DNA of 64,000 nt, taken from VRUE01 sp033856195. Its GTDB lineage: Bacteria; Actinomycetota; Thermoleophilia; Solirubrobacterales; 70-9. The stretch spans positions 90,903 to 154,902 of the forward strand of contig JAWVFL010000055.1 in NCBI GenBank assembly GCA_033856195.1. The letters run 5' to 3'. Shown here piece by piece: positions 43,172 through 51,517 of this stretch. Within the stretch, counting starts at the first letter, position 1. Each line of letters begins with the position of its first letter. Both the position numbers and the translations under genes were made by a program. A model generated the notes under the pieces. It was not told where the DNA came from and searched no databases. It worked only from the letters and a program-made list of their open reading frames with translations.

Positions 43172-43533
43172 GCGATAAGACGAGCGCAGAGGAGGAGCTG
43201 CGGGCCTCCTTTGCCGAGGAGGCAAAACGCCGCTGCGACGTGATCGCCGCCGGCCTGGCAACCGAGACGACCGATTTCGAGACGATGCGGATCGAAGCCC
43301 ACGCCCTCAGAGGCGCCGCCGCAGTCGTCGGCCTGCGCCGCCTCGCCGAGCTCGCCGGCCTGATGGAATCCGACCTCGCCGAAGCCAAGAAGACCGGCTC
43401 GATCCGCGGCGGCCGCACCCACCAGATCGCCGACGCCGCCAAAGCCATCGCCGAGGGAGCCGCCGCAGCCGCCAAAGGCGAAGAAGAGCCCCCCGACGTC
43501 GGCCGCTCCTTGGCCCAGCTCTTCAGCGCCTAG
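43168..43533 (+). CDS. Stand-alone HPt (histidine phosphotransfer) protein
   Basis: A 121-residue helical protein. IEAHALRGAAAVVGLRRLAELAGLMESDL matches the HPt motif HxLKGxAxxxG, so His45 would be phosphorylated in a phosphorelay. No response regulator or hybrid kinase is nearby. ATG 43168 overlaps the TGA of the lipoprotein gene. It ends 20 nt before a tRNA. Confidence 0.8.
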   Translation: MSDKTSAEEELRASFAEEAKRRCDVIAAGLATETTDFETMRIEAHALRGAAAVVGLRRLAELAGLMESDLAEAKKTGSIRGGRTHQIADAAKAIAEGAAAAAKGEEEPPDVGRSLAQLFSA

Positions 43534-43553
43534 CGCTACCCTCCCCAGCCAAC

Positions 43554-43627
<74 letters not shown>

Positions 43628-43670
43628 CTTATAGTCCGTCCCCACAACACGTGCCGTCCGTACGGTGAGT

Positions 43671-43676
43671 TAGGTT
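43671..43676 (+). promoter_or_regulatory. Likely -10 element (TAGGTT) of the ATPase-FHA gene
   Basis: TAGGTT ends 6 nt before TTG 43683, supporting this unusual start codon and a leaderless transcript. Confidence 0.45.
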
Positions 43677-43682
43677 TGGCGC

Positions 43683-45647
43683 TTGTCCGCAAGTGCAGTC
43701 AACACTGCGATTGCTCGGCTCCTGCGACGCGCTGACGAGGAGGATCCAGCAACGCTCGCCGAGACGTTTGTCGATGTGAATGCCCTTTTCGCGCGCCTGT
43801 CAAGTAGGGACTCGCAAGTAGTCTTCGGACGAAGAGGTACCGGTAAGACCCATGCCTTGAAGTACCTAGCAGAGACGCTGCGCGGTGAAGGACAGGCGGT
43901 GGTGTACCTCGACCTTCGACTGCTTGGGTCGAGCGGAGGCATCTACACGGATCCGGCTGTGTCGATTCCAGAGGCGGGCACGCGCCTGCTGCTTGACGTG
44001 TTGCAGAAAACTTATGAGAGCCTTGTCGACGAGGCGCTCGACGGTAATGCTGCGGACTCGATCGAGGGCGATCATCTGCTCAGTCGCCTCACGAAACTCA
44101 GCGATGCTCTTGCCGACGTCGAGATAGTCGGCGAGACGGAGGAGCGCAAAACCGCGAGCGCCAGCTCCAACCGGGGAGCTGAGCTGGGGGTCGAGGCGCC
44201 ACGTCTATCGGCGTTCGCTCGAATCAACGAAGGCCAGCGATTGGCGGCTGAGAGGGAGGTGGTAATGCGGGGGGTCGCGCGCCACCGTGTCCACTTTGGT
44301 TCAGTAGCCCGTGCAATTGAGAAATTGATTCCGTCGCTCCCGGGCGGGCGCCTGTGGCTCATCATGGACGAGTGGAGTCATGTATCGATGGATCTGCAGC
44401 CCCTCCTCGCAGACCTGATTCGGCACTGTCTGCTCCCCATACCGGGAGTCACTGTGAAGTTCGGAGCCATCGAGACCCGGACGATCTTCAAGTTGGACCG
44501 CGTCGAAGGCAGTTACTTGGGAATCGAGTTGGGCGCTGACGTAGCCGCCGACATCGATCTCGATGAGTTCATGGTGCTGGCGACGGCGGGTAAAAGTGCC
44601 ACCGTGTTCTTCGCGCAGCTGTTCCAGCGCCATATCCAGGCTGCGGCACGGCCGGGCGACGGCCTTGACTTCTCCTCACCGGATGATTTCGTCAAGCATT
44701 CATTCGCCGGTGAAGGCGCCTTTCGAGAGCTGGTACGGGCCGCCGAGGGGGTCCCACGCGACGGCATCAATGTGCTCAGCAAGGCCGCCCTGCAAGCTGC
44801 GGATGGGCGGATAACGCTAAGGCACGTTCGGGATGCCGCTCGAACGTGGTACCTCAGCGACAAGCAGGCGGCTCTGCGTGCGAGGTCGACGGAGCGCGAT
44901 CTTCTGCATTGGATCATTGACCATGTCATCGAAAAGCGTGCAATCCGTGGGTTCCTGCTCCAGCAGGGGTCCGAAAGCCACCTGATCGAGTGGCTCTACG
45001 ACGCTCGTCTCATCCACCTGATGAAGCGCAGCATCGCGTCGAAGGACAGGGCGGGAGTTCGGTTCGACGCCTACTCCGTGGACTACGGTTGTTACGTTGA
45101 CCTTCTTTCGACCCGCGGTGGGCCCCAGGGACTCCTGCGCGTCGATGACGAGGACAGCTGGGAGGTTCCGGAGGACGACATCGAGCACGTCCGCGGGGCG
45201 ATCCTCGACCTAGAAGAGTTCGCGAAGTCAGAGGCTGCGGGCATCGACCGGCACGAGCCCCCAGAAGTGGTGCTGAGGGGCCACGCGAAAGAGGGGGCCG
45301 TCATCGTTGAGTCGCCGGTTGCGCTGAAGGCGGACAAGCCCCCCGTGAAGTGGTGCGTTTTGGTGGAGTCGACCGAGGGAGTCGTTGTGGTTCCGCTAGG
45401 CAACCGGCCCATCCGGATGGGCAGCTCGGCGAACGACGAAGTCAGGATCCGTGCTGACTCAGTTGAACCTCGGCACGCGGTCATCGAGTTGGATGACGGG
45501 GAGCCGGTTTTGACGGCTGACAAAGGACGGGTCTACGTCAATGGACTGAAAGCCACCAGCAGGCGAGTCGACCATGGCGACTACGTATCCCTCGGCGGCG
45601 AGGTTGACCTGCTCATCTACTCGACCGAGAACTCCGACGCTAGCTAA
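43683..45647 (+). CDS. AAA-type ATPase fused to a C-terminal FHA domain
   Basis: A 654-residue protein. Walker A FGRRGTGKTH (residues ~48-57) and Walker B GRLWLIMDEWSHVS (~222-235) define an ORC/CDC6- or STAND-like ATPase; a helical region follows. The last ~105 residues are an FHA domain: PIRMGSSANDEVRIRADSVEPRHAVIELDDG, then VYVNGLKA and DYVSLGG, the usual phosphothreonine-binding layout. TTG 43683 is the only plausible start. GC content looks lower than in the flanks and it directly follows a tRNA, so it is probably acquired. Role unknown; defence or signalling is conceivable. Confidence 0.8.
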   Translation: MSASAVNTAIARLLRRADEEDPATLAETFVDVNALFARLSSRDSQVVFGRRGTGKTHALKYLAETLRGEGQAVVYLDLRLLGSSGGIYTDPAVSIPEAGTRLLLDVLQKTYESLVDEALDGNAADSIEGDHLLSRLTKLSDALADVEIVGETEERKTASASSNRGAELGVEAPRLSAFARINEGQRLAAEREVVMRGVARHRVHFGSVARAIEKLIPSLPGGRLWLIMDEWSHVSMDLQPLLADLIRHCLLPIPGVTVKFGAIETRTIFKLDRVEGSYLGIELGADVAADIDLDEFMVLATAGKSATVFFAQLFQRHIQAAARPGDGLDFSSPDDFVKHSFAGEGAFRELVRAAEGVPRDGINVLSKAALQAADGRITLRHVRDAARTWYLSDKQAALRARSTERDLLHWIIDHVIEKRAIRGFLLQQGSESHLIEWLYDARLIHLMKRSIASKDRAGVRFDAYSVDYGCYVDLLSTRGGPQGLLRVDDEDSWEVPEDDIEHVRGAILDLEEFAKSEAAGIDRHEPPEVVLRGHAKEGAVIVESPVALKADKPPVKWCVLVESTEGVVVVPLGNRPIRMGSSANDEVRIRADSVEPRHAVIELDDGEPVLTADKGRVYVNGLKATSRRVDHGDYVSLGGEVDLLIYSTENSDAS

Positions 45648-46072
45648 TTCTCGCGTGGAAGCAATGGCCTGAGACTAGGCCGGCGACAGCCCCGGAAATG
45701 CTTGGCGACCGGATCGAAATGGCGGGCCGCCCACGCGGCGGCGCGTCCTAGTTCACGCATGAACCGCTCGATGCGCGTGGAGTCCGCTAGCTCGCGCACG
45801 CGGCCGCCCGCTCGAAGCTGACGAGTCGGCCGGATCAGAGCGTTATAGGCAGAGTGGGCCGCGTCGCCCTTCTCGCCGGCGAGGAGCGGGTAGAGCTTGT
45901 GCTCTGGCGATGGGATCGGTGAGGACAGCTCAATTCCTACAGACCGCAGGCGTGGTGCGCCAATCGATACCAGCAGCGCCTCGGCCGATTCATGTCCCGC
46001 ATCCAAGTCTTCAGCGCCCCGTTGGATGAGCCCGGCCCCCGGGAGGGCTTCCAGGTTGACAAAGCTGCTCAT
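45644..46072 (-). CDS. Conserved-looking protein of unknown function
   Basis: A 142-residue protein convergent with the ATPase gene (stops overlap by 4 nt). LIQRGAEDLDAGHESAEALLVSIGAPRLRSVGIELSSP and PEHKLYPLLAGEKGDAAHSAYNALIR read like a real helical protein, and I recall similar actinobacterial hypotheticals. The C terminus is Arg-rich. No catalytic motif is recognised. It may belong with the ATPase gene as one acquired unit. Confidence 0.65.
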   Translation of the reverse strand: MSSFVNLEALPGAGLIQRGAEDLDAGHESAEALLVSIGAPRLRSVGIELSSPIPSPEHKLYPLLAGEKGDAAHSAYNALIRPTRQLRAGGRVRELADSTRIERFMRELGRAAAWAARHFDPVAKHFRGCRRPSLRPLLPREN

Positions 46073-46163
46073 TCCCGTTGAGGGGTAGCGACCCTCGGTT
46101 CACTCGCAAGCGCCCGGACATGAGATAGGGATGGGCTAGGGTCGTCGGGGGCGCAGCGTTGTT

Positions 46164-46673
46164 GTGCCCAAACAATTGAGAGGCGGTCCCTTGGATCCTG
46201 TCGGATATGAGCTTTGCACCCCTGAAGGAGACAAGGGAGGCGGCGTTCGCGCAACGCGTGGCTTTCGGGCTGGCGAGACGGTGATGGTCGGAGTGCTCGA
46301 AGGCGAGGTGGCCCGTAACGACTCGCATGCGACGCAGGTGAGTCGCACCAAGTGGGCCAGACATGGTGGTCTCGGTCCCAAGGTCAACCACTCGTGCAGC
46401 CCCAACTGTGGCGTTGAGCTGAATGAGACCGGCGCTTGCGATTTTGTGGCTCGGAGGTCGATTGCCGATGGTGAGGAGATCACCTTCGACTACGCGATGC
46501 GCAACTACTCGATCGAGCATTTTCCGGGCGGCTGTCTTTGTGGAGCCGACATCTGCCGTGGCTCGGTAACCGGCTGGAAGGATCTCCCCGAGGAGCGCAA
46601 GGCCGACTACGAGGGCTTGGTCGCCCCCTACCTGCTGGAGATCGACCTGGATCTGGCCGGCTCAGTGGCCTAG
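46164..46673 (+). CDS. SET domain protein
   Basis: A 169-residue protein with a compact SET fold: GGGVRATRGFRAGETVMVGVLEGEV, KVNHSCSPNCGVELNETG (NHSCxPN), and GEEITFDYA with the catalytic Tyr, followed by a post-SET Cys cluster (CLCGADICRG). SET proteins transfer methyl groups from SAM to protein lysines; the bacterial substrate is unknown. Start GTG 46164. Confidence 0.85.
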   Translation: MPKQLRGGPLDPVGYELCTPEGDKGGGVRATRGFRAGETVMVGVLEGEVARNDSHATQVSRTKWARHGGLGPKVNHSCSPNCGVELNETGACDFVARRSIADGEEITFDYAMRNYSIEHFPGGCLCGADICRGSVTGWKDLPEERKADYEGLVAPYLLEIDLDLAGSVA

Positions 46674-46676
46674 CTT
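46671..46676 (+). promoter_or_regulatory. Possible -10 element (TAGCTT)
   Basis: TAGCTT overlaps the SET stop codon and ends 6 nt before GTG 46683. Confidence 0.35.
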
Positions 46677-46682
46677 TTAGGG

Positions 46683-47012
46683 GTGCCTGACGCCCCTGAG
46701 TCAGAGGAGTTCGAGTCCCTGGTCGCCGATGCGATCGATCGCTTGCCTGACCAGTTCCAGGAGGTGCTGGCGCGGGTTGCGGTGGTCGTCTCCGACCTGG
46801 GGACCGAGATGCATGCCTACGGCCAGTACTACGGCGACGGTGTCGCGCATGATCGCTATGAGGACCGGATCGTCATCTACAAGGACACGCTGGAACGCGA
46901 CTTCGGGCACGACCGGGAGCTGCTCGCCCGCCAGGTCGAGCAAACCCTGCGGCACGAGCTTGCTCATCACCTTGGCTGGAATGAGGACGGGGTGGGCGGG
47001 CTTGGGCTCTGA
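46683..47012 (+). CDS. Metallopeptidase family protein (zincin-like, HExxH)
   Basis: A 109-residue minimal zincin. FESLVADAIDRLPDQFQEVLARVAVVV starts the domain, RIVIYKDTLERDF follows and RHELAHHLGWNEDG contains the HExxH zinc site with the downstream Asp/Glu. The family (formerly DUF1025) is common in actinobacteria; its substrate is unknown. Starts 9 nt after the SET gene. Confidence 0.88.
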   Translation: MPDAPESEEFESLVADAIDRLPDQFQEVLARVAVVVSDLGTEMHAYGQYYGDGVAHDRYEDRIVIYKDTLERDFGHDRELLARQVEQTLRHELAHHLGWNEDGVGGLGL

Positions 47013-47093
47013 CGCGAGGGTGTCCACTTCCGCGCTTCCCCGCGCCGCGATCGATGCGAAGATCGCCACCTAATGCGATCGAGAGGAGCGAAT

Positions 47094-47480
47094 GTGTCAG
47101 CGAAGAGCTTGAGGTGGAGGAGCACGCGGATCACCCGCCTGCTGCCGCTTGTATTGGCAATCGGGATCGTGGCTGGCGTCGCGGCCGGGTGCGGTGGCAG
47201 CAGCAACAGCGACAGCATCTCCTCGGAAGCCCAGAACCGCATCGAACAGGGCGCCGAAGAAGCGAAGAAGGGCATCGAAAAGGCCAAAGACGAAGTGAAG
47301 AAGGGCTTCGACGAAGCCGAAGGAGCCGCCAAGGAGGGTGTCGAAAACGGCAAGGGCCAGACCAACAAGACGATTGAAAAGGCCAAGAAGGAAGCCGAAG
47401 AAGGCATCGAAAAGGGCAAGGAAGAAGCTGAAGGCGCAATCAAGGAAGCCGAAAAGCAGGTGAACAAGTACGGCAACTGA
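47094..47480 (+). CDS. Lipoprotein with LEA-like repeats
   Basis: A 128-residue secreted protein: signal peptide ending in VAAGC (lipobox), then about 95 residues of Glu/Lys/Ala repeats with an 11-mer-like periodicity (EEAKKGIEKAKDEVKKGFDEAEGAAKEG), similar to late embryogenesis abundant proteins. It likely forms a long charged helix outside the membrane. GTG 47094 is chosen because GAGAGGAG stands 4-5 nt before it; ATG 47073 would add seven residues. Confidence 0.75.
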   Translation: MSAKSLRWRSTRITRLLPLVLAIGIVAGVAAGCGGSSNSDSISSEAQNRIEQGAEEAKKGIEKAKDEVKKGFDEAEGAAKEGVENGKGQTNKTIEKAKKEAEEGIEKGKEEAEGAIKEAEKQVNKYGN

Positions 47481-47501
47481 GCATCGTTGACGGCCGGGCG
47501 G

Positions 47502-48275
47502 CTAGCGGACTCTGCAGTCGCCCGGCAAGTGAGTGATCAGGCGCTGTCCGCCAGCGAAGGAGAAGCTTGCCTTCGCCAGTTCGAAGATCGCGCCGGGAAA
47601 GCCCGCCGGGGCGGCGCAGCTGGCGCTGATGAAGCTGCGCCGTTCGCCCCGGTAGCTGTAGGTGCGACCGATTTTCAGGTCGATGTCGGTGACGTAGCCC
47701 TGATCGGAGGCGAGCCGGGGCAGGCGGGTCGAGAACACCGTGCCGAACTTGCCCTTGCTCTGGCGGGAGATCTTGAAGGGGAGGACGAAGGCGGCGCGGA
47801 CTGGGCTGGAACCGTAGAGGTGCAGGAGCAGGCTCATCTGCCCCTTGCTCGTGCTGTTGAAGACCAGGACCGTTCCGCGCGCCGGGAAGACCGGCGAGCC
47901 GGGAAAGTTGACGTTGGCGGCGAAGTGGCCATGGCCGACGAGGGCGCCGCGGCACTGCCTGAGGGCTGCGTCGGTGCTGGTCTGCTGCAGCTCCGAGGAA
48001 GAGCAGCTCGGCAACCCGGCGACGGAGACGATGCCGGCTCGGTTCATCGCGATCGAGATCTCGCGCAGCTGTGGCGGGGTGCTGCCGTCGGTGGTGCGAA
48101 CCGCGCCGGCGAGCTGCACGGTGACCGGCACCTCCCGTTCGCGCGGCAACGCATGGGGGAGCAGGCGGGCGTCGAAGGCGACCCTGAGGTTGCCCTCCTG
48201 CACGAATTGGCGCGCGGCAGCGGCACCGACAGGCAGGCAGGCGAGGAGTAGGACCGCAAGGGCGAGGCGTCGCAT
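47502..48275 (-). CDS. Secreted protein of unknown function
   Basis: A 257-residue protein with a signal peptide (MRRLALAVLLLACLPVGAAAA) and a beta-rich mature part with several Cys (SCSSSEL..RQCRGALVGHG, ASCAAP, GDCRVR). The pattern CRGALVGHGHFAANVNFPGSPVFPARGTVLVFN looks like an extracellular beta-sandwich family that I recall from Solirubrobacterales. No catalytic residues are evident. ATG 48275; TAGACT ends 11 nt upstream. Confidence 0.75.
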   Translation of the reverse strand: MRRLALAVLLLACLPVGAAAARQFVQEGNLRVAFDARLLPHALPREREVPVTVQLAGAVRTTDGSTPPQLREISIAMNRAGIVSVAGLPSCSSSELQQTSTDAALRQCRGALVGHGHFAANVNFPGSPVFPARGTVLVFNSTSKGQMSLLLHLYGSSPVRAAFVLPFKISRQSKGKFGTVFSTRLPRLASDQGYVTDIDLKIGRTYSYRGERRSFISASCAAPAGFPGAIFELAKASFSFAGGQRLITHLPGDCRVR

Positions 48276-48339
48276 GGTTCACACCCAGTCTAGGAAGGCC
48301 GAGGTTGCGACTGAGTTAACCGGCCAACCCGTCGCGGGC

Positions 48340-48345
48340 TAGGGT
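48340..48345 (+). promoter_or_regulatory. Likely -10 element of the kinase gene (TAGGGT)
   Basis: TAGGGT ends 6 nt before ATG 48352. Confidence 0.45.
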
Positions 48346-48351
48346 TCGGCA

Positions 48352-49956
48352 ATGGCCGAGCCTACTCACCGGATCGAGCTCTCCGACGGCGATGAGTTCG
48401 CCGGCTACCGGATCGAGCGCCGCCTCGGCCGTGGCGGCATGGGGATCCTCTACTTGGCGGTGGAGCCGGGCCTGGAACGGCACGTGGCGCTGAAGCTGAT
48501 CGCCCCCGAGGCGGCCGCCGACGAGGTCTTCGCCCGACGCTTCGCCGAGGAGTCGAAGATCGCGGCCTCGATCGAGCACCCGAACGTGGTGCCGATCTAC
48601 GCCGCCGGGGAAGAGGAGGGAGTTCCCTTCATCGCGATGCGCTACGTCGCCGGCGCCGACCTCGCCAAACGTCTCCTACGCGAGGGGCGCTTGTCCCCCG
48701 ACGACGCTGTGGACCTGATCGCCCAGGTCGCCAACGGCCTCGACGCCATCCACGCCGCCGGCCTCGTCCACCGCGACGTCAAGCCCGCCAACGTCCTGCT
48801 CAGCGGCGGCGACGGGGCCGAGCACGCCTACATCACCGACTTCGGCGTCGCCCGCAACGTCGCAACCGAGTCGGGCCTGACCCAGACCGGCCGCTTCGTC
48901 GGCACCCTCGACTACGTCGCTCCCGAGCAGATCTCCGGCGGCGTTGTCGATGCACGGGTCGACGTCTACGCACTCGGCTGCCTGCTCTTCAAGCTGCTTA
49001 CCGGCGAAGTTCCCTTCCCCAAGGACGGCGAGGCCGCTCGCCTCTACGCCCACCTCAACGACCCACCGCCGGCCCCGTCGCTCTACGTGCCGGAGGTCTC
49101 GATGGCGCTCGACGACGTTGTCGTCCGGGCAATGTCGAAGACCCCTGACGATCGCTACCCATCGGCCGGAGATCTCGGCCGCGCTGCCGGGGCGGCCCTG
49201 CGGGGCGAGACACCGGCGGTGCCCGAGCGGACGGTGGCAACCGGCGCCGCTGCGACGCGAACCACCGAGACGATCGCGGCGGAGCCGGAAGAGAGGCGGC
49301 CGTCTTCGCAGCCGACCGAGGCGACTCGGAGGGTCACGGCCGAGACCGCTGCGCCCGACGCACCGGAGAAACGGGGCGGAACCGCCGCTGGGCCTGCGAG
49401 CAACCGGCGCCAGGCGCTGTTCGGCGGCATCGCGGCAGTGGTCGCAGCGATCGTCGCCGTCGTGGTGCTGACAAGCAGTGGAAGCGGTGGCGACGGAGCC
49501 GACAGCGCAGCCGGCCCCAAAAAGACCGAGACGACGAGCACCAAGAAAGCCAAGCCACCCAGACCCGACCCGGCGCCGCTCAGCAAGCCGGCGCTGATCG
49601 CCAAGGCCGATGCGATCTGCGAAGACAGCCAGAACACCTACAAGAGCGTTAGGTCCCAGGCCAAGGAAGAAAGCCCGGATGTGGCCTATGCCGCCACCCT
49701 GGTTGGGATCTCAGAACGTGCGCTCCGCCGTTTCAGGGCGCTCGTCCCGCCGCCGAACCTCGAAGATGAGTTCGAGAACTACGTCGAAGCTCAGAGGCTG
49801 GTTGCGCTCAACGACCGCCAGGCATTGGAGGCGGCCGAAGGAAGCGACGCCGATGGCTACGCGGCGGCCCGCGAACGCCGCGACTCCGAAGCCGACGAGC
49901 GCTACCGCCTGGCGCGCGAAGTCGGTCTCCGACAATGCAGCGCCAGCCACGGCTAG
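48352..49956 (+). CDS. Transmembrane serine/threonine protein kinase
   Basis: A 534-residue Hanks-type kinase. Kinase domain residues ~18-280: GRGGMGILY glycine loop, VALKLI (Lys), HRDVKPANVLLS catalytic loop, ITDFGVAR (DFG) and GTLDYVAPEQ. Then a disordered Thr/Pro/Glu linker, one transmembrane helix (FGGIAAVVAAIVAVVVLTS) and a ~130-residue extracellular helical domain with one Cys near each end. There are no PASTA repeats. It may supply the phosphothreonine for FHA proteins such as the one at 43683, which is only a guess. Confidence 0.93.
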   Translation: MAEPTHRIELSDGDEFAGYRIERRLGRGGMGILYLAVEPGLERHVALKLIAPEAAADEVFARRFAEESKIAASIEHPNVVPIYAAGEEEGVPFIAMRYVAGADLAKRLLREGRLSPDDAVDLIAQVANGLDAIHAAGLVHRDVKPANVLLSGGDGAEHAYITDFGVARNVATESGLTQTGRFVGTLDYVAPEQISGGVVDARVDVYALGCLLFKLLTGEVPFPKDGEAARLYAHLNDPPPAPSLYVPEVSMALDDVVVRAMSKTPDDRYPSAGDLGRAAGAALRGETPAVPERTVATGAAATRTTETIAAEPEERRPSSQPTEATRRVTAETAAPDAPEKRGGTAAGPASNRRQALFGGIAAVVAAIVAVVVLTSSGSGGDGADSAAGPKKTETTSTKKAKPPRPDPAPLSKPALIAKADAICEDSQNTYKSVRSQAKEESPDVAYAATLVGISERALRRFRALVPPPNLEDEFENYVEAQRLVALNDRQALEAAEGSDADGYAAARERRDSEADERYRLAREVGLRQCSASHG

Positions 49957-49973
49957 CAGGATAGGAGGAGCGA

Positions 49974-50435
49974 ATGAAGCACCACACCGCCTACATGACC
50001 TTCAACACCACTCAGCGACGGGAGCTGATCCGGATCACCGAGGAGGTGCAGGCGGCGGTCGAGGAGGCCGGGATCGAGGAGGGGATGGTGCTGGTCTCCG
50101 CGATGCACATCACCGCCGGCGTCTGGGTCAACGACGACGAGCCGGGGCTGCACGAGGACGTGCTCGAATGGCTCGACAAGGTGGCGCCGCCGAGCTGGGA
50201 GCCAGCCGCCAACGACGTCGCCGCCGAGTTGCTGCCCGACGCCGGCGACTACCGCCACCATCGCGGCGGCGAGGACAACGGTGACGCCCACCTGAAGAAC
50301 CTGCTGGTCCATCATCAGGCGATCGTTCCCGTCACCGCTGGCCGTCTCGATCTCGGGCCTTGGCAGCAGGTCTTCTACTGCGAGTTCGACGGCGGGCGCC
50401 CAAAGCGCCTGGTGATCAAGGCGATGGGTGAGTAG
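49974..50435 (+). CDS. yjbQ: YjbQ family protein (secondary thiamine-phosphate synthase)
   Basis: A 153-residue YjbQ/UPF0047 protein. GMVLVSAMHITAGVWVNDDEPGLHEDVLEWLDK, YRHHRGGEDNGDAHLKNLLVHHQAIVPVTAGRLDLGPWQQVFYCEFDG covers the conserved HxTxxxxxNxxE and GxGDxHxK features. Members show weak thiamine-phosphate synthase activity; the real role is unsettled. A GGAGG ribosome site precedes ATG 49974. Confidence 0.92.
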   Translation: MKHHTAYMTFNTTQRRELIRITEEVQAAVEEAGIEEGMVLVSAMHITAGVWVNDDEPGLHEDVLEWLDKVAPPSWEPAANDVAAELLPDAGDYRHHRGGEDNGDAHLKNLLVHHQAIVPVTAGRLDLGPWQQVFYCEFDGGRPKRLVIKAMGE

Positions 50436-51179
50436 TCAGGGCGCCGGCTTGGAGTGCAGCTCGGCGCCGCCGCCCTTCTCGCGGATCAGGTCGACGGTGA
50501 GCAGGACCGCCGCTACGGCGTAGAACGGCGTGAAGGCGATGTTGGAGATTACGTCGGCGAGCCACTCACAGATCAGTTCGCTGCCGAAGAGGTCGTGGGT
50601 GAGGTCGCCGGCGAGGCTGGTGAGCGAGTCGCCGGCGATCTCGATCGGGATCAGCACCAGGGCGACGAGCCAGAACTTGCCACGGACCAGGCGCACGCTG
50701 CGGGCAAAGGCGGCGCGGATGCCCTGGTGCTCGATCTCGACCACGGGAGCGGCCAGGCCCAGCCAGATGAAGGCGAGGATCCCCGGGACGAGGAGGAAGA
50801 CGAGGCCGACGGCGACCAGCGCGCCGTAGATCAGGTCGATGGCAATCAGCCGACGGTAGTTGATCATGCCGGCGATTTCGCGCAGCGATGGCGGCCTGCC
50901 GTCGCGGGGATGGGTCAGCGAGATCGCCACCGCGCCGGTGTAGAAGACCTCGCCAACCAGGCCGGTCGCGGCCAAGGCGATGACCGCTCCGACGATGGCA
51001 AGCAGATGCAGGGCGCCGCCGAAGTCGAGCGAGCCGATGTCGGCGCTGATCGTCAGTGCGTGGATCAGGCCCAGCGGGACGAAGACGACGACCGCGAGCA
51101 GCAGCAGTGAGGGCGCCCAGCGCCAGTAGGTCCGCCCGATCCGGGCGTAGACCGAGATCAGCTCGGCGCGGCGGGTCAC
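50436..51179 (-). CDS. Multi-pass membrane protein
   Basis: A 247-residue protein with about six hydrophobic helices and the pattern YGALVAVGLVFLLVPGILAFIWLGLAAPVVEIEHQGIRAAFARSVRLVRGKFW, which resembles the membrane domain found in glycerophosphoryl diester phosphodiesterases and DUF975 proteins. No enzyme domain is attached. It directly adjoins the end of yjbQ and follows the zinc-ribbon gene on the minus strand. Confidence 0.78.
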   Translation of the reverse strand: MTRRAELISVYARIGRTYWRWAPSLLLLAVVVFVPLGLIHALTISADIGSLDFGGALHLLAIVGAVIALAATGLVGEVFYTGAVAISLTHPRDGRPPSLREIAGMINYRRLIAIDLIYGALVAVGLVFLLVPGILAFIWLGLAAPVVEIEHQGIRAAFARSVRLVRGKFWLVALVLIPIEIAGDSLTSLAGDLTHDLFGSELICEWLADVISNIAFTPFYAVAAVLLTVDLIREKGGGAELHSKPAP

Positions 51180-51180
51180 G

Positions 51181-51513
51181 TCAGCGATGCCGGCGCCTGC
51201 CGGATGGGTACTTGCCGCGCCGCTCGAGCTTCGATTGGGCCGATTCCGAGGTCGGCACCCGCCGCACGTCGCTCAGCTCCCCGATCAGCAGTTCTTCCGC
51301 ACAGCGGCGGTGCCAGTGGTGGTGTTCGGTGCCGCCGAGCCGGAAGACGTACTGGACGACGACGTGCTCGCTGCCGATCTCGATCTCCCCGTGACAGGCG
51401 GGACAGCGGTAGAGCTTGCGCGAGATGCCGCGGATCAGCCACGCCTCGTCACCCTCTTCGGTGGTGCCGCGCAGGCTCCAGCGTTTGTTGGGGAGCCCGG
51501 CGAGATCGGCCAA
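51181..51513 (-). CDS. Zinc-ribbon-like protein
   Basis: A 110-residue protein. KLYRCPACHGEIEIGSEHVVVQYVF..EHHHWHRRCAEELL carries a CxxC pair and a later HxxxRRC cluster that could bind zinc; the tail is basic (KLERRGKYPSGRRRHR). Possibly nucleic-acid binding. TTG 51513 is preferred: AGGAAG stands about 8 nt upstream, within the end of the neighbouring gene. The family is not known to me. Confidence 0.7.
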   Translation of the reverse strand: MADLAGLPNKRWSLRGTTEEGDEAWLIRGISRKLYRCPACHGEIEIGSEHVVVQYVFRLGGTEHHHWHRRCAEELLIGELSDVRRVPTSESAQSKLERRGKYPSGRRRHR

Positions 51514-51517
51514 GGCG

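Noticed and set aside
46704..46718. TTCGAGTCC near 46709 repeats part of the T arm of the tRNA at 43554 and could mark an att site of an island
   Set aside because: The match is only about 10 nt and lies inside the coding sequence of the zincin-like peptidase; chance is likely.
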